Part shown: piece by piece, positions 9,945 to 18,419 of the stretch
How the letters are laid out: each line of letters opens with the position of its first letter
Position numbering within the stretch: the stretch's first letter is position 1
Assembly: GCF_024195285.1 (NCBI RefSeq)
Contig: NZ_JALHBS010000009.1
Location: 1 to 64,000, forward strand
Length of the DNA: 64,000 bases
Direction: 5' to 3'
From: Aurantimonas marianensis
GTDB taxonomy: Bacteria > Pseudomonadota > Alphaproteobacteria > Rhizobiales > Rhizobiaceae
The notes under the pieces: generated by a model
Database searches by the model: none
Told to the model about the DNA's origin: nothing
The model's input: only the letters and a program-made list of their open reading frames with translations
Program-made: the position numbers and the translations under genes

Positions 9945-11081
9945 ATGAAGGCCGATTACTACGAAATGCTTGGCGTCTCCCGGGACGTCGACGAGAAGGG
10001 ACTGAAGGTCGCATTTCGCAAGCTCGCGATGCAATATCATCCCGACCGCAATCCCGGCGACGCCGAGGCGGAGGGAAAGTTCAAGGAACTCGGTGAAGCT
10101 TACGAGGTGCTGAAAGACCAGCAGAAGCGCTCGGCCTACGATCGCTTCGGTCACGCGGCATTCCAGAACGGCAATGGCGGCGGCGGTTTCCGCGGCGACT
10201 TTTCCTCGTCCATGGCGGACATCTTCGACGACATCTTCGGCGAGATGATGGGCGGCCGCTCGCGCGGGCGCCAGCCGAGCGGTGGCCGCGAGCGCGGCTC
10301 CGATCTTCGCTACAACATGGAAATCAGCCTGGAGGAGGCCTTCGCCGGCAAGACCGCCGAGATCGGCGTGCCGACGACGATCCAGTGCGACGAATGCACT
10401 GGCACCGGCGCCCGTCCCGGCTCCAGCCCGAAAACCTGTTCGACCTGCGGCGGCATCGGCCGCGTGCGGGCCGCGCAGGGCTTCTTTTCGATCGAGCGAA
10501 GCTGCCCGACCTGTCAGGGCCGCGGCCAGGTCATCGCCGACCCCTGCGGCAAATGCGGAGGCGATGGCCGCCTGCCCGAGGAGCGTAAACTGTCGGTCAA
10601 CATTCCGGCCGGCATCGAGGACGGAACGCGCATCCGGCTGGCGGGCGAGGGGGAGGCCGGCCTACGCGGCGGCCCGGCCGGCGACCTCTACATCTTCCTG
10701 TCGGTGAAGCCGCACGAATTCTTCCAGCGCGACGGCGCCGATCTGTTCTGCCAGGTGCCGGTGTCGATGACCACCGCGGCGCTTGGCGGGCATTTCGACG
10801 TCTCCACGCTGGACGGCAACACGACCCGCGTGAAGATCCCGGACGGCACCCAGACCGGCAAGCAGTTCCGGGTGCGGGGCAAGGGCATGCCGGTGCTGCG
10901 TTCGCCGCAGATCGGCGATCTCTTTATCCAGGTGACGATCGAGACGCCGCAGAAACTCTCGCGTCGCCAGCGGGAGCTTCTGGAGGAGTTCGAAGAGATC
11001 TCCTCTTCGGAAAATTCGCCGCAGTCGACCGGATTCTTCTCCCGGATGAAGGAGTTTTTCGAGCATCTGAGCGAGACCTGA
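9945..11081 (+). CDS. dnaJ: Chaperone DnaJ (Hsp40)
   Basis: A 378-aa type I J-protein that delivers substrates to DnaK and triggers its ATPase. The J domain (1-70) carries the essential HPD in [12 protein letters not shown] glycine/phenylalanine-rich linker follows (~75-110), then four zinc-binding repeats ([32 protein letters not shown]), then the C-terminal substrate domains. The Gly/Phe linker has an extra [15 protein letters not shown] basic patch. ATG at 9945 has GGAAG 6 nt upstream. It is followed by the pmtA-like genes, as in other rhizobia. Confidence 0.97.
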   Translation: MKADYYEMLGVSRDVDEKGLKVAFRKLAMQYHPDRNPGDAEAEGKFKELGEAYEVLKDQQKRSAYDRFGHAAFQNGNGGGGFRGDFSSSMADIFDDIFGEMMGGRSRGRQPSGGRERGSDLRYNMEISLEEAFAGKTAEIGVPTTIQCDECTGTGARPGSSPKTCSTCGGIGRVRAAQGFFSIERSCPTCQGRGQVIADPCGKCGGDGRLPEERKLSVNIPAGIEDGTRIRLAGEGEAGLRGGPAGDLYIFLSVKPHEFFQRDGADLFCQVPVSMTTAALGGHFDVSTLDGNTTRVKIPDGTQTGKQFRVRGKGMPVLRSPQIGDLFIQVTIETPQKLSRRQRELLEEFEEISSSENSPQSTGFFSRMKEFFEHLSET

Positions 11082-11196
11082 GCGGCGCCGGGGGAGCGAA
11101 GGTCAAATCAATTAGTCGACCTTTGCATCGCGAACTCGTAAATGAACCGGGCAGCGGGTTCATGTCGAAGCCACGGCTGCGAAGGGACGGGAGTGT

Positions 11197-11856
11197 TTGC
11201 GAGTGTTGGGAACCCTGGAACCGCGTCCTCCCCATCGCGCGCGCGAGCGGCTCAAAGCACTGCGCGACAGGCCACGTCTGAAGGTCAGTGACGAGGCTCG
11301 GTTTTTCAGGGGCTGGTTGCAGAGACCGTTGGTCATGGGCGCCGTTTCGCCTTCCTCGCGCGCGCTCGGCATGTCCATGGCGGCGGCCGTTCCCGATCCG
11401 GCCCGGTTCGACGACCACTCAAGGATCCTCGAACTCGGCCCCGGCACCGGCGTGGTGACGCAGTGCCTGATCGACCGGGGCGTGCCGGAAGCCGCTCTGG
11501 TCCTGGTCGAGTTCTCGCCGGAGTTCTGTGTCCTGTTGCGGGCTCGTTTCCCGGCCGCGCACATCATTCAGGGCGACGCCTATGCGCCCAGTCACGCCGT
11601 CGACAAGGCGCTTGCCGGCCGGCGTCTGGAGGCCGTGGTTTCCGGCTTGCCGCTGTTCACCAAGCCGGACGAAAAACGCGAACGCGTCGTCGGCGGCGCA
11701 TTGGCCCGGATGCAGCCGGGCGCCCCGTTCATCCAGTTTTCCTACGCTCTCACCGTGCCGGTGAAGCCGCGACGGATCGGCGCGCGACTTGAGACCAGCC
11801 CGTGGATCAAACGGAACCTGCCGCCGGCAAGAGTGTTGGTCTATCGCTCCGCCTAG
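11197..11856 (+). CDS. pmtA: SAM-dependent phospholipid N-methyltransferase, PmtA-like (copy 1)
   Basis: A 219-aa class I SAM methyltransferase of the rhizobial PmtA family, which methylates phosphatidylethanolamine towards phosphatidylcholine at the inner face of the membrane. Visible are MGAVSPSSRALG, the SAM loop LELGPGTGVVT, EFSPEF, GDAY and VVSGLPLF, followed by IQFSY and the PmtA-typical NLPPARVLVY end. The start is uncertain: TTG 11197 or GTG 11203 fit a GGGACGGGAG region; no in-frame ATG is available. Position after dnaJ matches pmtA in Agrobacterium and Sinorhizobium. A second paralogue follows 41 nt later. Confidence 0.75.
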   Translation: MRVLGTLEPRPPHRARERLKALRDRPRLKVSDEARFFRGWLQRPLVMGAVSPSSRALGMSMAAAVPDPARFDDHSRILELGPGTGVVTQCLIDRGVPEAALVLVEFSPEFCVLLRARFPAAHIIQGDAYAPSHAVDKALAGRRLEAVVSGLPLFTKPDEKRERVVGGALARMQPGAPFIQFSYALTVPVKPRRIGARLETSPWIKRNLPPARVLVYRSA

Positions 11857-11897
11857 TGGCGACGGGCGCGTTGGGTGGAATCGGGACGGAAGCGTCC

Positions 11898-12536
11898 ATG
11901 GCCGGAGACGGGGATTTGAATACGCCGGAAAGTGGCACGGGTAGCAGCGCGACCGACTGGGCGCGATTTCTAGCCAGTTGGGCGCGGCATCCGATCAAGA
12001 TGGGCGCTGTCGCGCCGTCCAGCCGCGCCTATTGCAACATGATGGTACGACACGCGACGACCGAGCTCGATGGCCCGATCCTCGAGCTTGGCCCAGGTCT
12101 TGGCGTGGTGACGCGCGCGTTGCTCGACCACGGCATTGCGCCGGAGCGCATCACCTCGATCGAATATGACCCGGATTTCGCCCGGATGCTGCGCCAACGG
12201 TTTCCCCGGGTGAATGTGATCCAGGGCGACGGCTTCGATCTCGACAAGACGCTGGGGCCACGGCGCGCGGAAAAATTCGCCGCGATACTGTTCGCCATTC
12301 CGATCGCGAATCTCGGGCAGGCGGAGCGCCAGGCGCTGTTTCGCGATTATTTTTCCCGGCTTCTTCCCGGGGGCAACGTCACCCAGCTCTCCTATCTCCT
12401 CAAGCCACCGGTGGAGGCGGTGCCGGGGGTATTTTCCGTGTCGGCCTCGCCAAGGGTCTGGCGGAACATCCCGCCGGCGCGTGTCTGGATCTATTCGCAG
12501 GACCGCGCGGGCCAGACCGGAGCGGTCGACTCTTGA
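11898..12536 (+). CDS. SAM-dependent phospholipid N-methyltransferase, PmtA-like (copy 2)
   Basis: A 212-aa paralogue of the preceding gene: KMGAVAPSSRAY, LELGPGLGVVTRALLDHG, SIEYDPDF, GDGFDLDKTLG and the terminal NIPPARVWIYSQD. The SIEY and FDLDKTLG segments look closer to characterised PmtA than copy 1 does. However, the usual SGLPLL segment after motif IV is replaced by FAIPIANLG, so substrate or step may differ. ATG at 11898 has ACGGAAG upstream. The stop overlaps the next gene (TTGA). The pair may split successive methylations, or one may be degenerate. Confidence 0.72.
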   Translation: MAGDGDLNTPESGTGSSATDWARFLASWARHPIKMGAVAPSSRAYCNMMVRHATTELDGPILELGPGLGVVTRALLDHGIAPERITSIEYDPDFARMLRQRFPRVNVIQGDGFDLDKTLGPRRAEKFAAILFAIPIANLGQAERQALFRDYFSRLLPGGNVTQLSYLLKPPVEAVPGVFSVSASPRVWRNIPPARVWIYSQDRAGQTGAVDS

Positions 12537-13117
12537 GTGCCAGGATTCTCGTCATTCCGGGCTCGCTGCGGCTGGCCTCCCACAATCGCAGGCTCGCGGC
12601 CGAGGCGTCTCGCATGCTGGCTCTGACCGACGCGGTGGTGACCCTGGTCGATCTGGCCGACTATCCGCTGCCGATCTATGACGGGGACCATGAGGCCGAG
12701 GCTGGCGTGCCCGAGAACGCCAATCTCTTGGCGCAAAGGATCGCGGCGCAGGATGGGTTGCTTCTGGTGAGCCCGGAATACAATCATTCGCTGGTGCCGC
12801 TCATGAAAAACACCATCGACTGGGTGAGCCGGGTGCGCAAGGTGAACGGGCGTCCGATCCAGCCCTTCAAGGGGCTGGTGGTCGGGCTCGCCTCCGCCTC
12901 TCCCGGTCGCTTCGGCGGCATGCGGGGACTGGAGGCGCTGCGCACGGTGATGCGGGCGCTCGGCGCCGACGTCATCACCCAGCAATGCAGCGTGGCCAAC
13001 GCAGCCAGCGGTTTCGACGACGATGGCCGGCTCAGCGACGACGTCGCTCGAACGTCGCTGGAAGCGCTGGTCGACAGGCTGCTCGACACGTCCCGCAGTC
13101 TCGGCCGGCACGGTTGA
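12533..13117 (+). CDS. NAD(P)H-dependent FMN reductase / quinone reductase
   Basis: A 194-aa flavodoxin-like protein of the NADPH-dependent FMN reductase family. It has an FMN phosphate loop near the N terminus (PGSLRLASHNRRL), then SPEYNHSLVPLMKNTIDWVSR, the family signature that contacts the flavin, and SASPGRFGGMRG. It should reduce flavins or quinones in the cytoplasm using NAD(P)H. The start is TTG, overlapping the stop of the methyltransferase by 4 nt, so it is translationally coupled. A reductase downstream of pmtA is also seen in rhizobia (recollection); a functional link with lipid methylation is not established. Confidence 0.85.
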   Translation: MSARILVIPGSLRLASHNRRLAAEASRMLALTDAVVTLVDLADYPLPIYDGDHEAEAGVPENANLLAQRIAAQDGLLLVSPEYNHSLVPLMKNTIDWVSRVRKVNGRPIQPFKGLVVGLASASPGRFGGMRGLEALRTVMRALGADVITQQCSVANAASGFDDDGRLSDDVARTSLEALVDRLLDTSRSLGRHG

Positions 13118-13168
13118 TCGCCGGACGGACGGGAGCGCGCTGAAAACGTCCGCAGGGAGGCCCGAGCC

Positions 13169-13816
13169 GTGACAGCGAGGAATTCAGCGGTCGTCGACCG
13201 CCTCCTGAAGCATAGCGGCGGGTCGACCTATGCCGCGGAGATCGGCCTCGACCTCGGCCGCAACACCCCGATGCCGCTCTTTCTTTGGCTGGTCGCCGCC
13301 AATCTGTTCTCCGCCCGGATTTCGGCCGAGCAAGCGTTGCGAGCCGTCAAGGCGCTGAAGGATGCGGGACTGACCAGTGCCGACCACATGGCCAGGGCGA
13401 CGTGGGAGGAACGGGTGACGATCCTGAACCGCAACGGCTACGCACGCTACGACGAGAAGACCTCGCGCTTTCTGCAGGACATGGCCGACCGCTGCCTCGC
13501 CGAATATGGCGGCGACCTGCGCAAGCTGCGCGAACGGGCTAAGCGCGATCCGCAGGAGGAGCGGCGTCTCTTGAAGGAATTCAAGGGAATCGGCGATGTC
13601 GGGGCCGACATCTTCTTTCGCGAGGTGCAGGCCGTCTGGGAGGAGCTCTATCCCTTCGCCGACAGCCGGGCGCTCCAGGCCGCCGCCAAGCTCGGTCTGG
13701 GAGACGACGCGCGGAGCCTGGCTCGCCTCGTCGAGAGGCAGCGGTTTCCCGCCCTGTTGACGGCGCTCGTCAAGGCCGATCTGGACAAGGTTCTCGACGA
13801 GGTGGCGGGGGACTGA
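13169..13816 (+). CDS. HhH-GPD-like DNA glycosylase homologue without the catalytic lysine
   Basis: A 215-aa protein resembling endonuclease III in its core: all-helical N half, a helix-hairpin-helix LKEFKGIGDVGADIFF, and an aspartate in FADSRAL where the catalytic Asp is expected. In endonuclease III the hairpin reads GVGRKTA; here it is GIGDVGA, so the lyase lysine is replaced. The C-terminal 4-cysteine iron-sulfur cluster is absent. It may be a monofunctional glycosylase or a non-catalytic DNA-binding protein. GTG at 13169 is the start. It ends facing the SDR gene, 30 bp apart. Confidence 0.65.
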   Translation: MTARNSAVVDRLLKHSGGSTYAAEIGLDLGRNTPMPLFLWLVAANLFSARISAEQALRAVKALKDAGLTSADHMARATWEERVTILNRNGYARYDEKTSRFLQDMADRCLAEYGGDLRKLRERAKRDPQEERRLLKEFKGIGDVGADIFFREVQAVWEELYPFADSRALQAAAKLGLGDDARSLARLVERQRFPALLTALVKADLDKVLDEVAGD

Positions 13817-13846
13817 GCGGCGAGGCTGCCTGGGCTCGGCCCGCGA

Positions 13847-14602
13847 TCACACGTGCTGGCCGCCATTGATGTGGAGTTCGGAGCCGGTGACGTAGGAGGC
13901 CTGCTCCGAGCACAGGAAATAGATGACGTCCGCCACTTCCGAGGTCTGGCCGAGGCGGCGCAGCGGGATGTCCTCGATCATCTTCTCGGTGCCCGGCGAC
14001 AGGATCGCCGTTTCGATCTCGCCGGGCGCGATCGCATTGACCCGGATTCCCGCCGGACCGAAATCATGTGCCATCTCGCGTGTCAGCGAGTTGAGCGCGG
14101 CCTTCGAGGTGGCATAGGCGGTGCCGGCGAAGGGATGCACGCGTCCGCCGGCGATGGAGGTGATGTTGACGATCGAGCCCTTGGCCTTGGACAATTCCTT
14201 GAACAGGCCGCGGGCGAGCATGATCGGCGCGAAGAAATTCACCTGGAAGACGTCGCGCCAGGCGTGCATCGTCGTGCCGATCGAGTCCAGTCGCGCGCCG
14301 CCGTCGCCCTTCGGCGAGATCGCGGCGTTGTTGACCAGGGCATGCAGCTCCGACCCGTTGGTTTCGAGCCGGCGGCGGATCTCCGACACGGCAAAGCCGA
14401 CGTCCTCCTGATCCGACAGATCGACCCGGATGTGGTCCTCCGGGCCGGCCGGCCAGGGGCAGTTGTCGGCGAAATCCTGACGCGAGCAGGTGATCACCCG
14501 CCAGCCCTCGCGCGAAAAGCGCTTCACCGTCGCATGGCCGATCCCCCGGGAGGCGCCGGTCAGCACCAGTGTCTTGCGCTCATCGCGCATGGTCTCCGAC
14601 AT
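13847..14602 (-). CDS. Short-chain dehydrogenase/reductase (SDR)
   Basis: A 251-aa classical SDR oxidoreductase: cofactor loop TGASRGIG at ~16-23, NNAAIS, catalytic Ser in NITSIAGG, and YATSK with the Tyr/Lys pair. The C-terminal end ELHINGGQHV is typical of the FabG-like branch. CSRQDF after the second strand suggests NADP(H). The start at 14602 is preferred because GGAGAAGGA lies upstream; a longer frame lacks homology. The substrate cannot be predicted; nothing next to it shares a pathway. Confidence 0.85.
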   Translation of the reverse strand: MSETMRDERKTLVLTGASRGIGHATVKRFSREGWRVITCSRQDFADNCPWPAGPEDHIRVDLSDQEDVGFAVSEIRRRLETNGSELHALVNNAAISPKGDGGARLDSIGTTMHAWRDVFQVNFFAPIMLARGLFKELSKAKGSIVNITSIAGGRVHPFAGTAYATSKAALNSLTREMAHDFGPAGIRVNAIAPGEIETAILSPGTEKMIEDIPLRRLGQTSEVADVIYFLCSEQASYVTGSELHINGGQHV

Positions 14603-14783
14603 GGTTCGGTCCTTCTCCACCGATGATGTCCGATCGTCACGGGCGATCACGTTGCAGTCAACGTCGCCCGGCGACAGCGGCATTCGGTTGCTTTTAGCAT
14701 GTTCGCTGCGTCATCTAGCGCGCATGTGGGACGCCGGCGCGGAAAAGTTGATGGCGCCGGCGCGAAAATCACGAGGACCGATC

Positions 14784-16004
14784 ATGAGGGCATGGATTGT
14801 CGGGGCGGCCGCGCTCGCTTCCGCCGTGTTGGCTGGGGTGTCCGCCAGTGCCGCCGAGCCTGAACCATCCGACTGGGAGGCGGTTCTGGCGGAGGCGAAG
14901 GGCCAGAGCGTCTATTTCAACGCCTGGGGCGGCTCGCAGAACATCAACGATTACATCCAGTGGGTGGCCGGCGAGGTTAAGGACCGGTTCGGCGTCACTT
15001 TGACGCATGTCAAGCTCGACGACACCGCGAACGCCGTCGCCGCGGTCGTTGCCGAAAAGACCGCCGGCAAGGACGCGGACGGTTCGGTCGACCTCGTCTG
15101 GATCAATGGCGAGAATTTCGTCTCGATGCAGGAGAAAGGCCTTCTGGCGGAGGGGTTCGCGACCCAGCTGCCGAACTGGCGCTATGTCGATACGGCCAAT
15201 CCCAGCGTCACCGTCGATTCCACCGTCCCGACCAAGGGCCAGGAATCGCCCTGGGGCGGGGCGAAGATGGTGTTCTTCACCGACACCGCCCGCTCGGGCC
15301 CAGTCGCCGACATGCCAAAGGACACCGACGCGCTGCTGGAATGGGCAAAGGCCAATCCGGGCCAATTCTCCTATCCGGCGCCGCCGGACTTCATCGGCTC
15401 GAGCTTCCTGAAGCAGGTGCTGATCGAACAGGCGGACGACCCGTCCGTGCTCGCGAAACCGGTCGACGAGGCGACGTTCGCGGCGGTGACGGCGCCGCTC
15501 TGGGCCTGGCTCGACGCGCTCCGTCCGGCGCTGTGGCGCGGCGGCCGGGATTATCCGCAGAACTATCCGGCGATGAAGCAGCTTCTCGCCGACGGCGAAC
15601 TCGGCATCATCTTCGCCTTCAACCCGGCCGAGGCGTCGGCGGCGATCGCGGCCGGCGAACTGCCGGACACGGTGCGCTCCTTCACCTTTCCGGGAGGCAC
15701 GCTCGGCAACACGCATTTCGTCGCGATCCCCTATAATTCCGGAAGCAAGGCGGCGGCGATGGTCGTCGCCAATTTCCTGCTCTCGCCGGAAGCGCAACTG
15801 CGCAAGGAAGACCCGCAATATTGGGGCGACCCGACCGTGCTGGCCATGGACAAGCTGCCCGAAGAGGATCGAAAGGCCTTCGCCAATCTGGATCGCGGCG
15901 TCGCGACACTGGCTCCGACCGAACTCGGCCCGGTACTGGCGGAGCCGCACGCCTCCTGGATGACGCGGATAGAGGCCGAGTGGAAAAAGCGATACGGGAG
16001 CTGA
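14784..16004 (+). CDS. ynjB: ABC transporter substrate-binding protein, YnjB family
   Basis: A 406-aa exported binding protein. Residues 1-~25 are a signal peptide (MRAWIVGAAALASAVLAGVS, then ASA|AEP). The mature part follows the YnjB/extracellular solute-binding pattern: YFNAWGGSQNINDYI, DLVWINGENF, SYPAPPDFIGSSFLKQ and FNPAEASAAI. YnjB-like proteins are distantly related to thiamine and iron binders, but the E. coli substrate is not known, so none is assigned. Its permease and ATPase partners lie downstream, separated by a toxin-antitoxin pair. GAGGA precedes the ATG. Confidence 0.85.
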   Translation: MRAWIVGAAALASAVLAGVSASAAEPEPSDWEAVLAEAKGQSVYFNAWGGSQNINDYIQWVAGEVKDRFGVTLTHVKLDDTANAVAAVVAEKTAGKDADGSVDLVWINGENFVSMQEKGLLAEGFATQLPNWRYVDTANPSVTVDSTVPTKGQESPWGGAKMVFFTDTARSGPVADMPKDTDALLEWAKANPGQFSYPAPPDFIGSSFLKQVLIEQADDPSVLAKPVDEATFAAVTAPLWAWLDALRPALWRGGRDYPQNYPAMKQLLADGELGIIFAFNPAEASAAIAAGELPDTVRSFTFPGGTLGNTHFVAIPYNSGSKAAAMVVANFLLSPEAQLRKEDPQYWGDPTVLAMDKLPEEDRKAFANLDRGVATLAPTELGPVLAEPHASWMTRIEAEWKKRYGS

Positions 16005-16073
16005 GGGGCCCCCGATTGGCCAACGTTATCGGGGGCATTGTCGGATAGGCGGTTGCGACGGGGACTGGGAAAA

Positions 16074-16108
16074 TTGACAGAATTGCTCATTTGTACATAA
16101 GTAAGTAC
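16074..16108 (+). promoter_or_regulatory. Promoter and probable operator of the Phd/YoeB pair
   Basis: A consensus -35 TTGACA (16074-16079) is followed by an AT-rich -10 region (CATAAGTA, around 16096-16103). Overlapping it is an inverted repeat, TTGTAC at 16091 and GTACACAA ending at 16112, as expected for autorepression by the antitoxin or the TA complex. The AAGGAG ribosome site and ATG follow at once. Confidence 0.6.
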
Positions 16109-16123
16109 ACAAGGAGATGGCCC

Positions 16124-16378
16124 ATGTCGTACGTGAATTTCTCGGAACTTCGGGCCAACATGGCCTCCTATTTCGATCGGGTCGAAGCGGACCGCACCGA
16201 ACTGGTGGTCACGCGGCAGAACCACGAGCCGCTGGTCGTTATGGCTCTATCGGAGTGGGAGGGGATGCGCGAAACGCTCCATCTCCTGAGTTCTCCGACC
16301 AATGCCGAGCGCCTGTTACGGTCGATTTCCGAGCTTGATTCGGGTAAGGGAGAGGTCCACGACTTGTCGGAGGAGTGA
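16124..16378 (+). CDS. Antitoxin, Phd/YefM family
   Basis: An 84-aa antitoxin: MSYVNFSELRANMASYFDRV is the N-terminal DNA-binding dimer motif of Phd/YefM, then VVTRQNHEPLVVMALSEW. The C-terminal tail, rich in acidic residues (SELDSGKGEVHDLSEE), should wrap the toxin. AAGGAG sits 7 nt before ATG. An upstream in-frame start would run through the operator and is rejected. It overlaps the toxin gene by 4 bp (GTGA). It should neutralise YoeB and repress its own promoter. Confidence 0.92.
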   Translation: MSYVNFSELRANMASYFDRVEADRTELVVTRQNHEPLVVMALSEWEGMRETLHLLSSPTNAERLLRSISELDSGKGEVHDLSEE

Positions 16379-16647
16379 AGCTTGTCTTCTCCTCCGACGC
16401 CTGGACCGAATATCAATACTGGCTAGAAACCGGTCGCACCGGCCTCAGCCGCCTGAATGCGTTGATCAAAGACACTATGCGATCACCATTTTCCGGCATC
16501 GGTAAGCCGGAACCCTTGCAGGGGCGGCTCCAGGGTTGGTGGTCCCGCCGTATCACCCGAGAACACCGGCTGGTCTATCGGGTGACCGGAAGCGGGACAA
16601 ACCAGACACTGGAAATTGCGGCGTGTCGTCTGCACTACGGGCGATAG
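16375..16647 (+). CDS. yoeB: Toxin YoeB (ribosome-dependent mRNA interferase)
   Basis: A 90-aa RelE-superfamily toxin that cleaves mRNA in the ribosomal A site. The protein aligns along its whole length with E. coli YoeB: GKPEPL carries Glu46, SRRITREHRLVY carries Arg65, and CRLHY carries the C-terminal catalytic His (residue 87 here, because of a four-residue insertion in the VTGSGTNQ loop). All expected active-site residues are present, so the toxin should be active. The start is GTG, overlapping the antitoxin stop. Its 3' end overlaps the preferred permease start. Confidence 0.93.
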   Translation: MKLVFSSDAWTEYQYWLETGRTGLSRLNALIKDTMRSPFSGIGKPEPLQGRLQGWWSRRITREHRLVYRVTGSGTNQTLEIAACRLHYGR

Positions 16648-18419
16648 ATCTGACTTTGGACCAGTTACCTCTATCAGCCCAGCCGCAACGCGAGCGCAAC
16701 GATAGGCAACCACGCTCCTCCGGTCTGTTCATTAACCCATACCTGATCGCGCTCCTCCTCGCCGCTCCAGTCGCTGTTGGCCTCGCCGGCGCGATCCTCC
16801 CAGCCTTCGGCTATCTGCCGGCGCTTGGCGGGGACACGGTCTCGCTGCAACCGTTTCGCGATCTCCTGAATGAGCCGGGCATCGGTACATCGGTTGCGTT
16901 GAGCGTCGCGTCCGGGCTGCTGACGACCTTCGTCTCGGTGGTGGGCGTAGCGATCTTTCTGGCCGCCTTCTTCGGCACGCGCACATTCCGCCTCGCCCGC
17001 CAAGGTCTCGCGCCGCTGTTGGCCGTGCCCCATGCCGCCGCGGCCTTCGGCCTTCTCTTCCTGATCGCCCCGTCCGGGCTGGTCTTCCGCCTTGCCGCCG
17101 CCGCGCTCGGCTTCGACCGCCCGCCGGATCTTTTGGTCGTCGGTGATCCGCTTGCCCTTTCGATGATGGCCGCGCTGGTCGCCAAGGAAATGCCGTTCCT
17201 GCTGCTTGTGGCCTTCGCCGCGCTGCCGCAGGCCGATCCCGAGCGGCGGATGCGGCTGGCCCGCTCGCTCGGCTATGGCCGGATCGCCGGTTTCATGCTG
17301 GCGATCTGGCCCTCGGTCTACCGGCAGATCCGTCTGCCGGTCATCGCGGTCGCGGCCTTTGCTTCCTCTGTCGTCGATGTGGCGCTGATCCTCGGACCCT
17401 CGACGCCGGCGCCGCTCGCGGTGCGGTTGCTCGGCTGGATGGGCGATCCGGATCTGGCCATGCGCTTTCAGGCTTCCGCGGGGGCGATCTTGCAGCTTGG
17501 CGCGACCCTGTTCGTCATTCTGGTCTGGCTGGCCGGCGAGCGCGTGATGGGCTGGGCCTGCCGAGGCTTCGCCCACACCGGTCGGCGCTTCGCCCACGAT
17601 CGGCTGGCGCGCGATCTCGCCGCGGTGCCGGTCGCGTTGTCGGGGATCGCGGTTTTTCTCGGGCTCGCGATGCTGCTGATCTGGTCGGTGGCGGGCCTCT
17701 GGGGCTTTCCCGACCTGTTGCCGCGTAGCTTCGACCTGACCACTTGGCGCCGGGCGCTCGTCGGGGCGTCCGGCCCGCTCTGGACGACCTTCGTCGTCGC
17801 GCTGGCCGCCGCCTTGCTGGCGCTGGTCCTCGTCATGGCGCTGCTCGAAGGCCATCGCCGCCGGTTTCCGGCGGCGCGCGGCGGCGCGGTGCGATTGCCC
17901 CGGGCGATCGCCGGGTTGCTGTATCTGCCGCTGATCGTGCCGCAGATCTCCTTCGTCTTCGGCCTGCAGGTGCTGATTCTGGTCGTCGGCCTGACCCCGT
18001 CGATCCCGCTGCTCGTCGCCGTCCATCTCGTCTTCGTCGCGCCCTATGCGGCGCTGGCCCTCGCCGATCCCTGGTTCGCCCTCGATCCCCGCTACGAGCG
18101 GGTCGTGGCAAGCCTCGGCCGCTCGCGCATGTCCGTGTTCACATGGGTGCGTCTGCCGATGCTGACCGCGCCGGTGCTGACCGCGCTGGCGATCGGCCTC
18201 GCCGTCTCGGTCGGACAATATCTGCCGACCGTTCTCGTCGGCGCCGGACGGCTGCCGACCATCACGACCGAAGCGGTGGCGCTGGCTTCGGGCGGCAATC
18301 GCCGGATCATCGGCGCCTATGCGCTGCTGCAGACGCTGCTGCCGTTCCTCGCCTTCGCCGCGTCCGGTCTCGTTCCGATCTTGCTCTGGCGTCACCGGCG
18401 CGGCATGAGGGCCGGATGA
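16623..18419 (+). CDS. ynjC: ABC transporter permease, fused double-domain (YnjC-like)
   Basis: A ~598-aa inner-membrane permease with two BPD-type transmembrane domains in one chain, about 12 helices. Coupling (EAA-like) loops occur in each half: RMRLARSLGYGRIAGF in the first and YERVVASLGRSRMSVF in the second. This is the architecture of YnjC and ThiP. The start is uncertain: GTG 16623 lies inside the yoeB 3' end with a weak GGAAA site; TTG 16656 is the alternative. Both place the start at or inside the toxin gene, so the N terminus was probably rebuilt after the TA insertion. It overlaps the ATPase gene (ATGA). Confidence 0.83.
   Translation: MSSALRAIDLTLDQLPLSAQPQRERNDRQPRSSGLFINPYLIALLLAAPVAVGLAGAILPAFGYLPALGGDTVSLQPFRDLLNEPGIGTSVALSVASGLLTTFVSVVGVAIFLAAFFGTRTFRLARQGLAPLLAVPHAAAAFGLLFLIAPSGLVFRLAAAALGFDRPPDLLVVGDPLALSMMAALVAKEMPFLLLVAFAALPQADPERRMRLARSLGYGRIAGFMLAIWPSVYRQIRLPVIAVAAFASSVVDVALILGPSTPAPLAVRLLGWMGDPDLAMRFQASAGAILQLGATLFVILVWLAGERVMGWACRGFAHTGRRFAHDRLARDLAAVPVALSGIAVFLGLAMLLIWSVAGLWGFPDLLPRSFDLTTWRRALVGASGPLWTTFVVALAAALLALVLVMALLEGHRRRFPAARGGAVRLPRAIAGLLYLPLIVPQISFVFGLQVLILVVGLTPSIPLLVAVHLVFVAPYAALALADPWFALDPRYERVVASLGRSRMSVFTWVRLPMLTAPVLTALAIGLAVSVGQYLPTVLVGAGRLPTITTEAVALASGGNRRIIGAYALLQTLLPFLAFAASGLVPILLWRHRRGMRAG

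Noticed and set aside
14603-14783. TPP riboswitch before the ynjB-like gene
   Set aside because: No CUGAGA...ACCUGA pair is present, so thiamine is not supported as a substrate.
16091-16123. Longer antitoxin starting at 16091
   Set aside because: It would be encoded across the operator and lacks a ribosome site; ATG 16124 follows AAGGAG exactly.
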